From: Methanomassiliicoccaceae archaeon
Lineage (GTDB): Archaea > Thermoplasmatota > Thermoplasmata > Methanomassiliicoccales > Methanomethylophilaceae
Length of the DNA: 59,239 nt
Direction of reading: 5' to 3'
Assembly: GCA_003557905.1 (NCBI GenBank)
Contig: PWNH01000089.1
Location: forward strand, 1-59,239
Made by a program: the position numbers and the translations under genes. This document shows, piece by piece, positions 47,133 to 56,700 of this stretch. The notes below the pieces were generated by a model. The model had not been told where the DNA came from and searched no databases. It was given only the letters and a program-made list of their open reading frames with translations. Position 1 is the stretch's first letter. Each line of letters starts with the position of its first letter.

Positions 47133-47503
47133 AAGAAAACAAGGTACTCTTGGCTCTATATGGGACGCTCCGTAGTGGCGGGAGCCTCCATGAATCATAC
47201 CTTGTCCATCGTTCTCAATGCATCGGCAAAGGTAAGGTGGATGGTTATGCGATGATGGTGTGTCTTGATGAATGGTTCCCAAGAGCATTCCACGATGCCG
47301 ATGAATCCGTCGTTGTTGAGGTATTCAGCATGGATCCTGAGACTGCCAAAAGGATATCCGTAATGGAATTGAGCGCAGGTTACAGGATCGAGGAATGTTC
47401 CGTTTCATTGGATGATGGCGAAAAGGTCAAAGCGATGATCTTCGTCTGCGAAGGCGCCAGGAAAGGTTGCAGGAAAGTCCCAAGTGGAGATTGGATGCCC
47501 TGA
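47129..47503 (+). CDS. Gamma-glutamylcyclotransferase-like (AIG2/GGCT) protein
   Basis: LLALYGTLRSGGSLH motif, ATGA overlap with upstream gene. Confidence 0.87.
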   Translation: MKENKVLLALYGTLRSGGSLHESYLVHRSQCIGKGKVDGYAMMVCLDEWFPRAFHDADESVVVEVFSMDPETAKRISVMELSAGYRIEECSVSLDDGEKVKAMIFVCEGARKGCRKVPSGDWMP

Positions 47504-47510
47504 CCGGTCT

Positions 47511-48599
47511 TCAATCCAGTTTACTGAATATCTTGACGATGTCGTTAACCAGGTCATTCTGGAAATAATTATAGTAGATGTAGATGTAAATCAGGGCTAT
47601 GCAGACCGCCACCAGCAGATAGAAGATGTACATCGCGGCAATCTCCCCGAGCGATCTCATCTGCACTGTCAGAAGGAAAAGAAGAATGAGGGTGCTCCAT
47701 CCCAACAGTCCCATCACGGTTCTTCTGAACCCCATCCCGAGTTCGAAATCCCTACCCTGATTGACTGCACGGGCCTTTGAATCGATGACACTGGAGAATG
47801 GGAATATGGCCACCGGTATGAACAAGGAGGTCCCTATGGCAAGAGAAACAAGGTCGACCGTTCCTGACTGTTGCAGGAAAAGAGGATTGAGCAGGATATA
47901 CGAAGGGATGAGTACCGCGAAATACATTATCAAAAGGAAATTGCGTTTAAGGTTATCATATGGAAAGGTCTGGCTAGCGGGTACTGGACCGATATCGACC
48001 CTCTTGATGTCGATGATGGTCGGGATGGAGAACGCCGTTATGACAATGCGGTTCCTCAGTGATTTCACCGTTACATCCATATGACCGATGAAGGCGAGAA
48101 GCCGAGGTATGTCCCTTCTCAAAAAGGCGCATGTGACTGCAATTACTCCGAAGCAAACGAGATAAGCCCATAGAAGGTTAGCACTTATCGTCAGAAAGAC
48201 GCTCCATATATTGAATAAGGCAGCACCATCGCCCATGGTGGGCTGGAATATGAATCGTACTCCATAGCCATAACGATCCAACTCCACCAGGACTGCCGCC
48301 AGTAAAATACACAACAATGCCGCTCCAGCCGCGGTGCTCAGACTTCTGAAGTAACCGCGACTGAATCTCATTATGTAGGCGATTATGCCGATGAGGAAGA
48401 ACATAGCCATGAGTATCTGAACGAGTATGAAGAGGAAGTATGCCAAACTCGGACTGTCGCCATAGAACAGCAACTGTATGGTTGAGATTATCACCGATAT
48501 TGATAGAAGGACATAGAAGATCTTGATGAGCAGACGGTCCTGTCTGAAACGTAGGCGCAGATGTTGATCGGCATCACGGCAAATCCGTTTCTGAACCAT
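47511..48599 (-). CDS. Polytopic membrane protein, unknown function
   Basis: Multiple hydrophobic segments, good coding continuity. Confidence 0.75.
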   Translation of the reverse strand: MVQKRICRDADQHLRLRFRQDRLLIKIFYVLLSISVIISTIQLLFYGDSPSLAYFLFILVQILMAMFFLIGIIAYIMRFSRGYFRSLSTAAGAALLCILLAAVLVELDRYGYGVRFIFQPTMGDGAALFNIWSVFLTISANLLWAYLVCFGVIAVTCAFLRRDIPRLLAFIGHMDVTVKSLRNRIVITAFSIPTIIDIKRVDIGPVPASQTFPYDNLKRNFLLIMYFAVLIPSYILLNPLFLQQSGTVDLVSLAIGTSLFIPVAIFPFSSVIDSKARAVNQGRDFELGMGFRRTVMGLLGWSTLILLFLLTVQMRSLGEIAAMYIFYLLVAVCIALIYIYIYYNYFQNDLVNDIVKIFSKLD

Positions 48600-48636
48600 A
48601 TAACTGAAAGGTAATTTTCCTATTTAGTCCGACCGT

Positions 48637-48915
48637 TCACTGATCGTCCTCATCCTCCCATGCCCTCTGGAATCTTAGGCGATGAAGGTAAAACTGAGCC
48701 ATGAACAGACCGATCCCCACAAAAGCCATTCCGCCGAAGGCGAAACCCACGAGTATGAACATGTTCTGTCCGAGAACACTTATGTCCCCATATGCGATAT
48801 GCAATGCCAGGCCGACGATCATTAGGATAATCGCACCGATGAAACCGACTACCATGAGGAAGAAGCCTACCATGGCGAAGAAAGTATCCAAACCCTCAGC
48901 CTCACTCGGGGACAT
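48637..48915 (-). CDS. Small two-TM membrane protein
   Basis: Two hydrophobic segments; same strand as 47511-48599. Confidence 0.65.
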   Translation of the reverse strand: MSPSEAEGLDTFFAMVGFFLMVVGFIGAIILMIVGLALHIAYGDISVLGQNMFILVGFAFGGMAFVGIGLFMAQFYLHRLRFQRAWEDEDDQ

Positions 48916-49043
48916 GTTTCAGTCAATCCATTTCATTATTATTTATATCTAAGGTCAGCGGTCATGGAATATTCGTTGCTTCCTGGTATTATCAGAATAG
49001 CATTAAATACTCCTCTTCCAAATCTAATCAACGAGGAAGGGAG

Positions 49044-49406
49044 ATGAAGAAGGAAAGGTTGTCTGACTATTGCGAGGTCCTTCTTAACATCATCATGGAT
49101 GTGGTGCAAGACATCATAATAATCCATGATTCAGAGCACACAGTTGTATGGATGAATCAGGCTGGATTAAAGGCCTGTGACAAGCAGATCGATGACGTTC
49201 TGGGTAAGAGATGCTATGCCTTGATGGGTCGCGGGTCTCCCTGTGAGGATTGTGGGACGCCGGCAGTGAATAAGTTGAACAACGTAAACAAGTTCAATAA
49301 GTTCATTCCGAAGACAGGCAAGTACTATGAATGCACAAGCACTCCGATCGAGGATGAGGAGGGCAAGGTCACCATGGTGGTACAGCATCTAAGACTCATC
49401 GAATGA
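49044..49406 (+). CDS. Stand-alone PAS-domain protein with Cys cluster
   Basis: DIIIIHDSEHTVVWMNQAGLKACDKQIDDVLGKRCYALMGRGSPCEDCGTPAV. Confidence 0.85.
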   Translation: MKKERLSDYCEVLLNIIMDVVQDIIIIHDSEHTVVWMNQAGLKACDKQIDDVLGKRCYALMGRGSPCEDCGTPAVNKLNNVNKFNKFIPKTGKYYECTSTPIEDEEGKVTMVVQHLRLIE

Positions 49407-49463
49407 CCATTTTCGTCATGAATAAATATAATCTTGACCTTTAGCTGCTCAGAGGACATTCAG

Positions 49464-49553
49464 ATGAAGCTGGAACTAATTGATTTGCTACCTTTGTTGT
49501 TGGCTGCCTCGGCAACGATAATAGGCATATTCCTATTGAACCGCAAGCGCTGA
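49464..49553 (+). CDS. Putative 29-aa single-TM small protein (absent from ORF track)
   Basis: MKLELIDLLPLLLAASATIIGIFLLNRKR*; AGAGGA RBS-like sequence upstream and TATA-like AATAAATATAATC at about 49421. Confidence 0.5.
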   Translation: MKLELIDLLPLLLAASATIIGIFLLNRKR

Positions 49554-49608
49554 GCAACGGAAACAATCACTTAAAATAACTACGGTCGGCCTTCGTTCTG
49601 GCCAAGGT

Positions 49609-49659
49609 TGACATAAAAACCACTGTTCCCATTTTGTTCGTTTCTTAGTTTTTATGTCA
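49609..49659. promoter_or_regulatory. 12-bp perfect inverted repeat TGACATAAAAAC / GTTTTTATGTCA with 27-nt loop
   Basis: Arms 49609-49620 and 49648-49659 read directly. Confidence 0.6.
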
Positions 49660-49715
49660 GAACTTGAAAACTAAATGTTATGCATGCCAATGCCAGATTT
49701 ATCCGTTTTGTGATA

Positions 49716-49760
49716 CTGTAATATATTAATATATATTAATATAATAAAATATTAAATATC
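49716..49760. other. AT-only tract of about 45 bp upstream of FMN-binding split-barrel gene
   Basis: TGTAATATATTAATATATATTAATATAATAAAATATTAAATAT. Confidence 0.8.
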
Positions 49761-49789
49761 CTCGACCATCCTATGACTAATGTGGTAAA

Positions 49790-50188
49790 ATGACAGTCAT
49801 ACCAGAGAACGTAAGAGCATTGTTGAACGACCCCGCCGCCACAAAGGTATTGGCAAGTGTGTCTGCTGAGGGAATGCCCCATGCCATCGTTGTAGGTAGT
49901 TGCATGTCACCCTCCCCTGATCTCATAGTTGCAGGAGAGGTGTTGATGAAAACTACCAGTGCCAACTTCAAGGCCACCGGAAAGGCAGCGATTACTGTTG
50001 TCAAAGGAACGGAGGCTTATCTCGTGACGGCTGAGGATCCCGGGCTCATAACCGATGGCCCGATGGTGGACAAGATGAACGAGCAGTTGGCAAAGCACGG
50101 CCTCACCGCCCGCGGAGTCTGGACATTCACACCCACCGGTGTTTGGAATGAGAGCGCCAGTCCGGAGGCGGGGACCAAACTGGCCTAG
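49790..50188 (+). CDS. Pyridoxamine 5'-phosphate oxidase family (FMN-binding split barrel) protein
   Basis: VLASVSAEGMPHAIVVGSCMSP..VAGEVLMKTTSANFKATGKAAITV. Confidence 0.87.
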   Translation: MTVIPENVRALLNDPAATKVLASVSAEGMPHAIVVGSCMSPSPDLIVAGEVLMKTTSANFKATGKAAITVVKGTEAYLVTAEDPGLITDGPMVDKMNEQLAKHGLTARGVWTFTPTGVWNESASPEAGTKLA

Positions 50189-50213
50189 GCTTAAACATCT
50201 TCAATCATTATTT

Positions 50214-51632
50214 TTACTTCAAATGGCGTATGTTGGCCAGAGGTATCGAGATCTCAAAGCGCGCTCCTTTCCCTTCGACACCCACTTCCTTGATCTTCAT
50301 ATTCGTCAGTTCCAATATCTCCTTGCTGACGAACAGACCGTAACCGGTGCCCTTTCCATATCCGCGCTCGAATATCTTCTCCTTCATTGAATCAGGTATG
50401 CCGGTTCCGTTATCCTGATAGGCGATTACCGCCTCTTTCTGTCCGTGGCCGTAGCTGATGTCAACCTTCTTCACTTGGCCGCCGTGTTTGATACTGTTCT
50501 CGAACAGGTTGTAGAAGACGTTCATGAACAGAGGGTCGCCAAGGACCTCTATTGGACAATCCACAGTGACCTCCAATTCCTGGAATTCAGGCCTAACGGC
50601 CATCTTCTTGACCTTCTCCGGGATGTTGTGCCACTCCGGGGCCTTGGCACCGATATCCTGGTACTGCCTGGTGAATTCCATCTGTCTCAGAATGTTCTCA
50701 ATCGAATCATTGACCCTTTTGAGATAATCATACGATTTGGTATCAGGAAGGATGTAACCGTCTAGGTCAATCAGTCCCAGGTATCCCTGTACGGCCGTAA
50801 TCTCATTCTGGATATCATGGCGGGTTATACTGGACAGGATGTTAAGTTTCTCATTGGCGGATACAACGGCCATCTGCTGGACTATGCTGGATGTGATGTC
50901 CTCCAATATACCGACTATCTTCGATACCTGGCCGTCCTTGGAGTGCTTAACGTTCAAGAAAATCCTCGCCCACATCTCCTCTCCGTTCTTACGGTAGAGT
51001 TTGAGCTCCATCTTGCTGTTGTCCAGACCGCCTTTCGTTAAAAGGGCCTCGGTTTCCTGGTATTTCTGCAGGAATTCAGGATGTATATGGGTCTGGAACA
51101 TGTCGCGGGGCAGGTCGTCCTTCGGACTGTATCCCATAAGGGCCCTCCATCTCGCGTCACCACTTTCTTGACCCTCCAGAAGATCCTTTTCCCAGACCCC
51201 CAACCCCGCTCCCCATAGGGCGGTACCCAATAACTCCTTGCTATCCTGGAGGTCCTTTGTCATATCCTCCAGCTCGGAGCGGTTCTGTTCAGTCTTGATG
51301 ACCAGGAATGATATCAGCCATCCGATTATGACGAAGAAAATTAGCCAAAGCAACAAAGATATGGCGTAGTCGACGCCTGGTATGAAGGCGATATAAGCAA
51401 CCATGAAAGGTACAGACCCGATCAACAAAGCCTGGAACGGTCCGTATTTAGGGTAATAATAGGAAACGAGTATCATGGGGAGGTAATACAGGCTCAGGTA
51501 GACCTGCATGTAATCCTCCAAACCATCTCTTGAAAACCAGATCTGGAAAACAACTGCGAAAAAAAGAGCAAATGCCGGGACGGATAGCTTAAGGATCTCT
51601 TTACGGTTTTCGTCAATCAGTTTATCCAGCAT
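50214..51632 (-). CDS. Membrane-bound PAS sensor histidine kinase
   Basis: N-terminal TM segments, PAS/PAC region, SSITRHDIQNEITAVQGYL H-box, NLFENSIKHGG N-box, DNGTGIPDSMKEKIFERGYGKGTGYGLF; start at MLDKLIDENRK. Confidence 0.92.
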   Translation of the reverse strand: MLDKLIDENRKEILKLSVPAFALFFAVVFQIWFSRDGLEDYMQVYLSLYYLPMILVSYYYPKYGPFQALLIGSVPFMVAYIAFIPGVDYAISLLLWLIFFVIIGWLISFLVIKTEQNRSELEDMTKDLQDSKELLGTALWGAGLGVWEKDLLEGQESGDARWRALMGYSPKDDLPRDMFQTHIHPEFLQKYQETEALLTKGGLDNSKMELKLYRKNGEEMWARIFLNVKHSKDGQVSKIVGILEDITSSIVQQMAVVSANEKLNILSSITRHDIQNEITAVQGYLGLIDLDGYILPDTKSYDYLKRVNDSIENILRQMEFTRQYQDIGAKAPEWHNIPEKVKKMAVRPEFQELEVTVDCPIEVLGDPLFMNVFYNLFENSIKHGGQVKKVDISYGHGQKEAVIAYQDNGTGIPDSMKEKIFERGYGKGTGYGLFVSKEILELTNMKIKEVGVEGKGARFEISIPLANIRHLK

Positions 51633-51717
51633 ACAGGCCCTCATTAGGGATAGGTGTATGGGTGATTATAATATCTTCTGCATAAATGGGAAAACGATTA
51701 GATATTCCAGTCATATT

Positions 51718-51933
51718 ATGGTACGGATGAAACTTAATGCTCCGACATTGAGAAAAATTGCCGTTACGGGGTTTGCATTGTCTGTAATAGGCGGTTGGAT
51801 GATGTTATCAGATGTATCATTAATACTCGGGGCAGTGTCATTTATGGTCGGTGCGTTCCTTTTCCTTTTTGGCGGTAAGGGACATGTTCTTCTGCTGGAG
51901 AAAGACATCAAATCAATGAGCAACGATGAATGA
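51718..51933 (+). CDS. Small two-TM membrane protein
   Basis: KIAVTGFALSVIGGWMMLSDVSLILGAVSFMVGAFLFLFGG; ATG at 51718 chosen. Confidence 0.55.
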   Translation: MVRMKLNAPTLRKIAVTGFALSVIGGWMMLSDVSLILGAVSFMVGAFLFLFGGKGHVLLLEKDIKSMSNDE

Positions 51934-52085
51934 TTGTCTGTTCCACGATTTTGTTCATGACAGTCCACATAAAAAACCAATCATTTTGTTGATACATCCC
52001 ATTTGATCGGGTATGTCCTTCAACCTCTCGGTTGACAACCATTTTTATAAACAATCAAGATAGGCGAAACAGAGGTGTATTAAAA

Positions 52086-53021
52086 ATGGGCGATCCCATA
52101 GTATTGGAGGGTCTGACCAAGGCGTACGGCGATTTCGTCGCCGTTGACTCCGTGGACATGAAGGTGAAGAAGAACAGCTTCACCGGTTTCCTCGGACCGA
52201 ACGGTGCCGGCAAGAGCACCACCTTGAAGATCCTCACGAATCTGACCAAAGCGACCTCCGGGTCCGCATATCTGAACGGGATAGACGTGACAAAAGACTT
52301 CAAAGGCGCATTGGCCAACGTGGGTGTGGTCGTGGAGACCCCTGAGTTCTATCCCTATCTGACTCCACATGAGACCTTTAACTACATAGGCGAGCTGAAT
52401 GGGATGTCCAAGGAGAGCATCACTGCCCGTGGTGACGAGATACTCGAGTTCCTGAAGATGACCGAGAACGCTGACAAACGCATCGGTGAGTTCTCCAAGG
52501 GCATGAAGCAGAGGGTCGCCCTCGGCCAAGCCCTCCTGGTGGATCCGGAGATCATCATTCTTGATGAGCCGACGTCCGGTCTCGACCCCCGAGGCATGGT
52601 GGAGATGCGTGAGATACTCAAGGGCCTCAGCACCAGCGGACTCACGATCTTCATGTCCTCCCACATAATGCAGGAGGTCTCCTACCTCTGCGACCATGTG
52701 GCCATCATCGAGCGCGGAAAGATCATCGCCGATGGAGATGTCAAGGATCTGTTGGCAACGAACGGCATGAGGCACATCGAGGTGACCACCTTGAAGGACA
52801 TAACCGATGCTCATCTTGATACGATATCGTCATGGTCCGAAGTGGACAGCATCACCCGGCTGACGAACCATCAGATGCAGATCAAGCTCAACGGCGGCGA
52901 CAGCGAGCAGGCTGCCCTTATGAGCAAGATGCATGCCATGGACCTAGGGGTCTACAACGTCAGCAGCCAAGGCGCAGACCTGGAGAAGCTCTACATGGAG
53001 CTCGTCAAGGAGACGAGGTGA
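52086..53021 (+). CDS. ABC transporter ATP-binding protein
   Basis: GPNGAGKSTTLKIL Walker A, FSKGMKQRVALGQALLVDPEIIILDEPTSGLDP; start MGDPIVLEGLTKAYGD. Confidence 0.96.
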   Translation: MGDPIVLEGLTKAYGDFVAVDSVDMKVKKNSFTGFLGPNGAGKSTTLKILTNLTKATSGSAYLNGIDVTKDFKGALANVGVVVETPEFYPYLTPHETFNYIGELNGMSKESITARGDEILEFLKMTENADKRIGEFSKGMKQRVALGQALLVDPEIIILDEPTSGLDPRGMVEMREILKGLSTSGLTIFMSSHIMQEVSYLCDHVAIIERGKIIADGDVKDLLATNGMRHIEVTTLKDITDAHLDTISSWSEVDSITRLTNHQMQIKLNGGDSEQAALMSKMHAMDLGVYNVSSQGADLEKLYMELVKETR

Positions 53022-53026
53022 TCCCG

Positions 53027-53821
53027 ATGACAACAACACTACCTAGCGATCTCAACCAGGCCATGACCGTGGTGAAGTATGAGATACTGAAGTATCTGCG
53101 TGGCAAGAAGCTCCTGGTGTTCCTAGGCCTGATCACACTGATTATGGTTCTTTTCACCGCAATGCCCTACCTTCTGGGTGAAAGAGCAGGATTGCCTACG
53201 GATGCCGGTGAACTGATGATCTGGTACATGGCCTTCATCATGATCTTGATAATCCTTGCTGTGACACTGTTCGCAGCCGACTCGTTGGCGTCAGAGTTCG
53301 AGCACCGCACAGGTCTCCTTCTTTTGCCCCGCCCGATCAAAAGGGAGGTTATGTTCGCAGGCAAATTCATCGCCAGCTATCTCGTATCCGCGATAATGAT
53401 ACTGATATTCTATGTGTCTGTGTTCGTTATATCGTTCGCAGTCACCGGTGAAGTCACGTCTAAAGGGTACACGTCTCTGGGAATGGCGATGCTGTACATA
53501 CTAGCTGCAACAGGGCTAGGTTTCCTCTTCAGCGCATTCATGGCCCGTGGGAACACCGCCGCCATACTGCTTTTCGCCTGCTTGTTGATGATCTTCCCGA
53601 TCATCGATGTCGTGTTCATGTTCGCTGACATCGAGCCAGTTTTCAGCCTGACGTACAATGGCGATTCAGTGTACTATGCGCTTACCGATGCGGAGACCAA
53701 TAGCGATTTCGGATTCACCACCTATGTTCCGAAACTGAGCTCGGCCGCACCGGTTCTTGCTGGATGGGCGATCTTGACGACGGCTATTGCTGCCTTCAAA
53801 TTCAAGAGGCGTGAGTTCTGA
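53027..53821 (+). CDS. ABC-2 type transporter permease
   Basis: Six hydrophobic segments; ATG at 53027 within longer ORF; immediately follows the ATPase gene. Confidence 0.9.
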   Translation: MTTTLPSDLNQAMTVVKYEILKYLRGKKLLVFLGLITLIMVLFTAMPYLLGERAGLPTDAGELMIWYMAFIMILIILAVTLFAADSLASEFEHRTGLLLLPRPIKREVMFAGKFIASYLVSAIMILIFYVSVFVISFAVTGEVTSKGYTSLGMAMLYILAATGLGFLFSAFMARGNTAAILLFACLLMIFPIIDVVFMFADIEPVFSLTYNGDSVYYALTDAETNSDFGFTTYVPKLSSAAPVLAGWAILTTAIAAFKFKRREF

Positions 53822-53850
53822 AACCCCTACGTAAACCATTTAACCGTTTT

Positions 53851-55230
53851 TCATCCACGGCAAACATTCCTCATTGAAATGCTTAAAATCATAGCTAGAA
53901 GAGCGAATATCAGACCCAGGCCGAAACCCCATTCGAAACCAGTCTGCATCATCGATAACGACGGTTCGGTCCCAGCGAACATCTGATAAACCGCCGGCAT
54001 CGTGGCTGCCCCAACCAGGTTCCCGATCTGGCGTATCATCTGATGCATGCCTGAGGCGGTTCCGATATGCGGCATCGGGACATTGCAGAAGACCCTGCGG
54101 TTGTTAGGGGCATTGAACAGTCCATGACTGACACCCATCAGTATCAATCCTATGGATGTGAATATTATCCAATCCAACCTGCCCATTGCAACGAACACCA
54201 ACATAGCAACGACCATAACCGCGGTCGCCACCAGGGTTATCGAGTAGGATCCGCGCCGGTCCGCGAACCCGCCCGATATGGGTCCGAGGACGATGACGAA
54301 AAATGCGGGGAGCAAGAACAACATGCCGGTGGCCGCTGGGCTTAGGCCCTTGGTGTATTCCAGGTAGAAAGGAAGCAGCACCATGGATCCAGAGTAGCAC
54401 ATGTAGATCAATGACATGCAGAACAAAGGAAGCATGATGTCCCTTCTCTTGATTATAGCCCGTTCCATCAAAGGGTTCTCCGCCTTTGATTGACGTCTGT
54501 ATGCGAGGAATGCGGCTGTCAACGCTATGATGGCGGAAATGACGACCACATCGCTCATCCCCTCGACCAGATAGCGGTTGAGAGCGAGTATTCCGAACAG
54601 CAGAAGAAGGAACATCGCTATGGTCTGCTGCATGTCAGCCGGCTTCCCCATCCCCCCGCTCTCAGGGATAAATGCCACCGACATCACCAGTCCGACAATA
54701 CCGATGCTGCCGCTGAGGTAGAAGATCCAATTCCATTGGAGTGCATCGATCAATAATCCCGAGGACAGGGGTCCGAGCATGAATCCCAATGCCCCGAATA
54801 TCGAGAAGTAACCCAACCCCCTCCCCCTGACATCCTCCGGGAGGTTCAATGACACTATGGCAAAGTTCACGGACACCATCATTGCCGCGCCGGTCGCCGA
54901 GATCCCACGCAACACCACGAGTGCCAGAAAATCGTTGAGATGGTAACTGAATCCAGAAGAGAAATTCCCCACTGAGAAAATGCCCATTCCGAGGATGTAA
55001 AGCCTGCGATGCCCTATCACGTCCCCCGCCTTTCCGAAAGGAAGCAGAAGCCCGCACAGTACGACCCCGAACAATATCACCAACCATGCGGACGTGGCGA
55101 CATCGAGATTGAAATGAGCGGTTATGGTCGGAAGGGCGATGTTGACCATGTTTATGTCGAAGGAAATGAGGAAAAGGCTCATCGCCGCTGAACTGACGAT
55201 AAGCATCTGCCTTCGACCGTCATCAACCAT
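53851..55230 (-). CDS. MFS transporter, DHA2/EmrB-like
   Basis: FDINMVNIALPTIT, GDVIGHRRLYILG, LVVLRGISATGAAMM motifs; start MVDDGRRQM. Confidence 0.92.
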   Translation of the reverse strand: MVDDGRRQMLIVSSAAMSLFLISFDINMVNIALPTITAHFNLDVATSAWLVILFGVVLCGLLLPFGKAGDVIGHRRLYILGMGIFSVGNFSSGFSYHLNDFLALVVLRGISATGAAMMVSVNFAIVSLNLPEDVRGRGLGYFSIFGALGFMLGPLSSGLLIDALQWNWIFYLSGSIGIVGLVMSVAFIPESGGMGKPADMQQTIAMFLLLLFGILALNRYLVEGMSDVVVISAIIALTAAFLAYRRQSKAENPLMERAIIKRRDIMLPLFCMSLIYMCYSGSMVLLPFYLEYTKGLSPAATGMLFLLPAFFVIVLGPISGGFADRRGSYSITLVATAVMVVAMLVFVAMGRLDWIIFTSIGLILMGVSHGLFNAPNNRRVFCNVPMPHIGTASGMHQMIRQIGNLVGAATMPAVYQMFAGTEPSLSMMQTGFEWGFGLGLIFALLAMILSISMRNVCRG

Positions 55231-55270
55231 GCTGCCCTGAATACAGTCAAGACCTAAAAATTGCGGTCCT

Positions 55271-56653
55271 TCAAATCCTGCATTCCTTCCGTATCGAAGC
55301 ACTTACGATCAAGGCCATCAGAGCGAATCCCAGGCCGATGATGAAACTCGCCTGGAAACCATCCACCATCATTCCCATGTCAGGGGATGGTCCGGCCACG
55401 ACATGGTATACTGCCGGCATTGTCGCGGCCCCCAGGACGTTGCCGATATGGCGCATGGTCTGATGCATCCCTGATGCCGCCCCCATCCTGTCCACACTGA
55501 CAGAGCAGAATACCCTGCGGTTGTTAGGGGCATTGAAACCCCCGTAGCTGACCCCCATCAAAACAAGACCGACCAGGGCAATGGCCGTCAGGTCGAAGCG
55601 TTTTATACTGAGGAAGAACAACATGGATACGACCATCACGCCTGCGGCAATCAGTGTCAGTTTGTACGACCCATGTAGATCGGAGGCCCTCCCCGATGCA
55701 GGCCCCAGGAATGTTATGATGATCGCGGGGATGATGAACAACATGCCTATCGCCGCCGTCTCCAGCCCCCTGACGTATTCCAGATAGAACGGTAGCAGCA
55801 CCATTGTCCCTGAGAAGCACATGAAGAGAAGCGACATGGATATCAGAGGCAGCATCACCCGTGGTTCGAAGACCAACTTCGGATCCAACAATGGGTTGCT
55901 GGACGCCTTCTCCCTCCAAACAACGACAATCGCTGCCGATACCGCGATGATGGCTGAGAGACTCACCAACGTGGAAGGGCCATCGATCAGGTACCGGTTG
56001 ATGGTCAAAACCAGGAACAGAACCGTGAGGAAGAATGCAATGGTCTGGATGATATCGGCCGGAATCCCCTCCCCGCCACTCTCCGGTATCACCTTCAATC
56101 CCAACAGAAGTCCTATGGATGCTATGGCTGCCAGAAGGATGAACAACGAATTCCATTGGAAGAAGGTGAGCAAAAGGCCGGATACAATCGGTCCGGTCAT
56201 GAATCCCAAGGAGCCGAAGACAGCGGAATAGCCCAGCCCCCTTCCTCTCAGCCCCATCGGCAGGTTCGTGGTTATTATGGCGAAGTTCACCGATAGCATC
56301 ATCGCTGCCCCGATGGCAGAGAATGAACGCAGTACCACCAAGATGATGAAGTCTTGGAAGATGATGCTTATGCCCGCGGCAAGGTTTGCCAATCCGAAGA
56401 TGGATATGCCGACAATGAACAGGCGTCTATGCCCGATCACATCCCCCGCTCTCCCGAAGGGAAGGAGCAGGCTGCAAAGAATGATACCATGCACAATAAC
56501 CAACCATGTCGATGTGGCGATGTCAAGCCCGAATTCCGAGGTGATGGTAGGGAGTGCGATGTTGAGCATGTTCACATCGAAGGCGATTAGGAAGTTGCCT
56601 AAGGCGGCGGCGCCGATCAGAAGCGCCATATCCCTCCCCCTCTCTGAGACCAT
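55271..56653 (-). CDS. MFS transporter, DHA2/EmrB-like (paralogue of the adjacent gene)
   Basis: FDVNMLNIALPTITSEFG, GDVIGHRRLFIVG, LVVLRSFSAIGAAMM; start MVSERGRDMALL. Confidence 0.92.
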   Translation of the reverse strand: MVSERGRDMALLIGAAALGNFLIAFDVNMLNIALPTITSEFGLDIATSTWLVIVHGIILCSLLLPFGRAGDVIGHRRLFIVGISIFGLANLAAGISIIFQDFIILVVLRSFSAIGAAMMLSVNFAIITTNLPMGLRGRGLGYSAVFGSLGFMTGPIVSGLLLTFFQWNSLFILLAAIASIGLLLGLKVIPESGGEGIPADIIQTIAFFLTVLFLVLTINRYLIDGPSTLVSLSAIIAVSAAIVVVWREKASSNPLLDPKLVFEPRVMLPLISMSLLFMCFSGTMVLLPFYLEYVRGLETAAIGMLFIIPAIIITFLGPASGRASDLHGSYKLTLIAAGVMVVSMLFFLSIKRFDLTAIALVGLVLMGVSYGGFNAPNNRRVFCSVSVDRMGAASGMHQTMRHIGNVLGAATMPAVYHVVAGPSPDMGMMVDGFQASFIIGLGFALMALIVSASIRKECRI

Positions 56654-56700
56654 GCTTTGGTATTGTAGTGTATCGGTAAAAACTGTTCTTTTATCCCCGG

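Noticed and set aside
52832-53026. N-terminal extension of the ABC permease ORF
   Set aside because: Out-of-frame translation of the ATPase gene; real start is ATG 53027.
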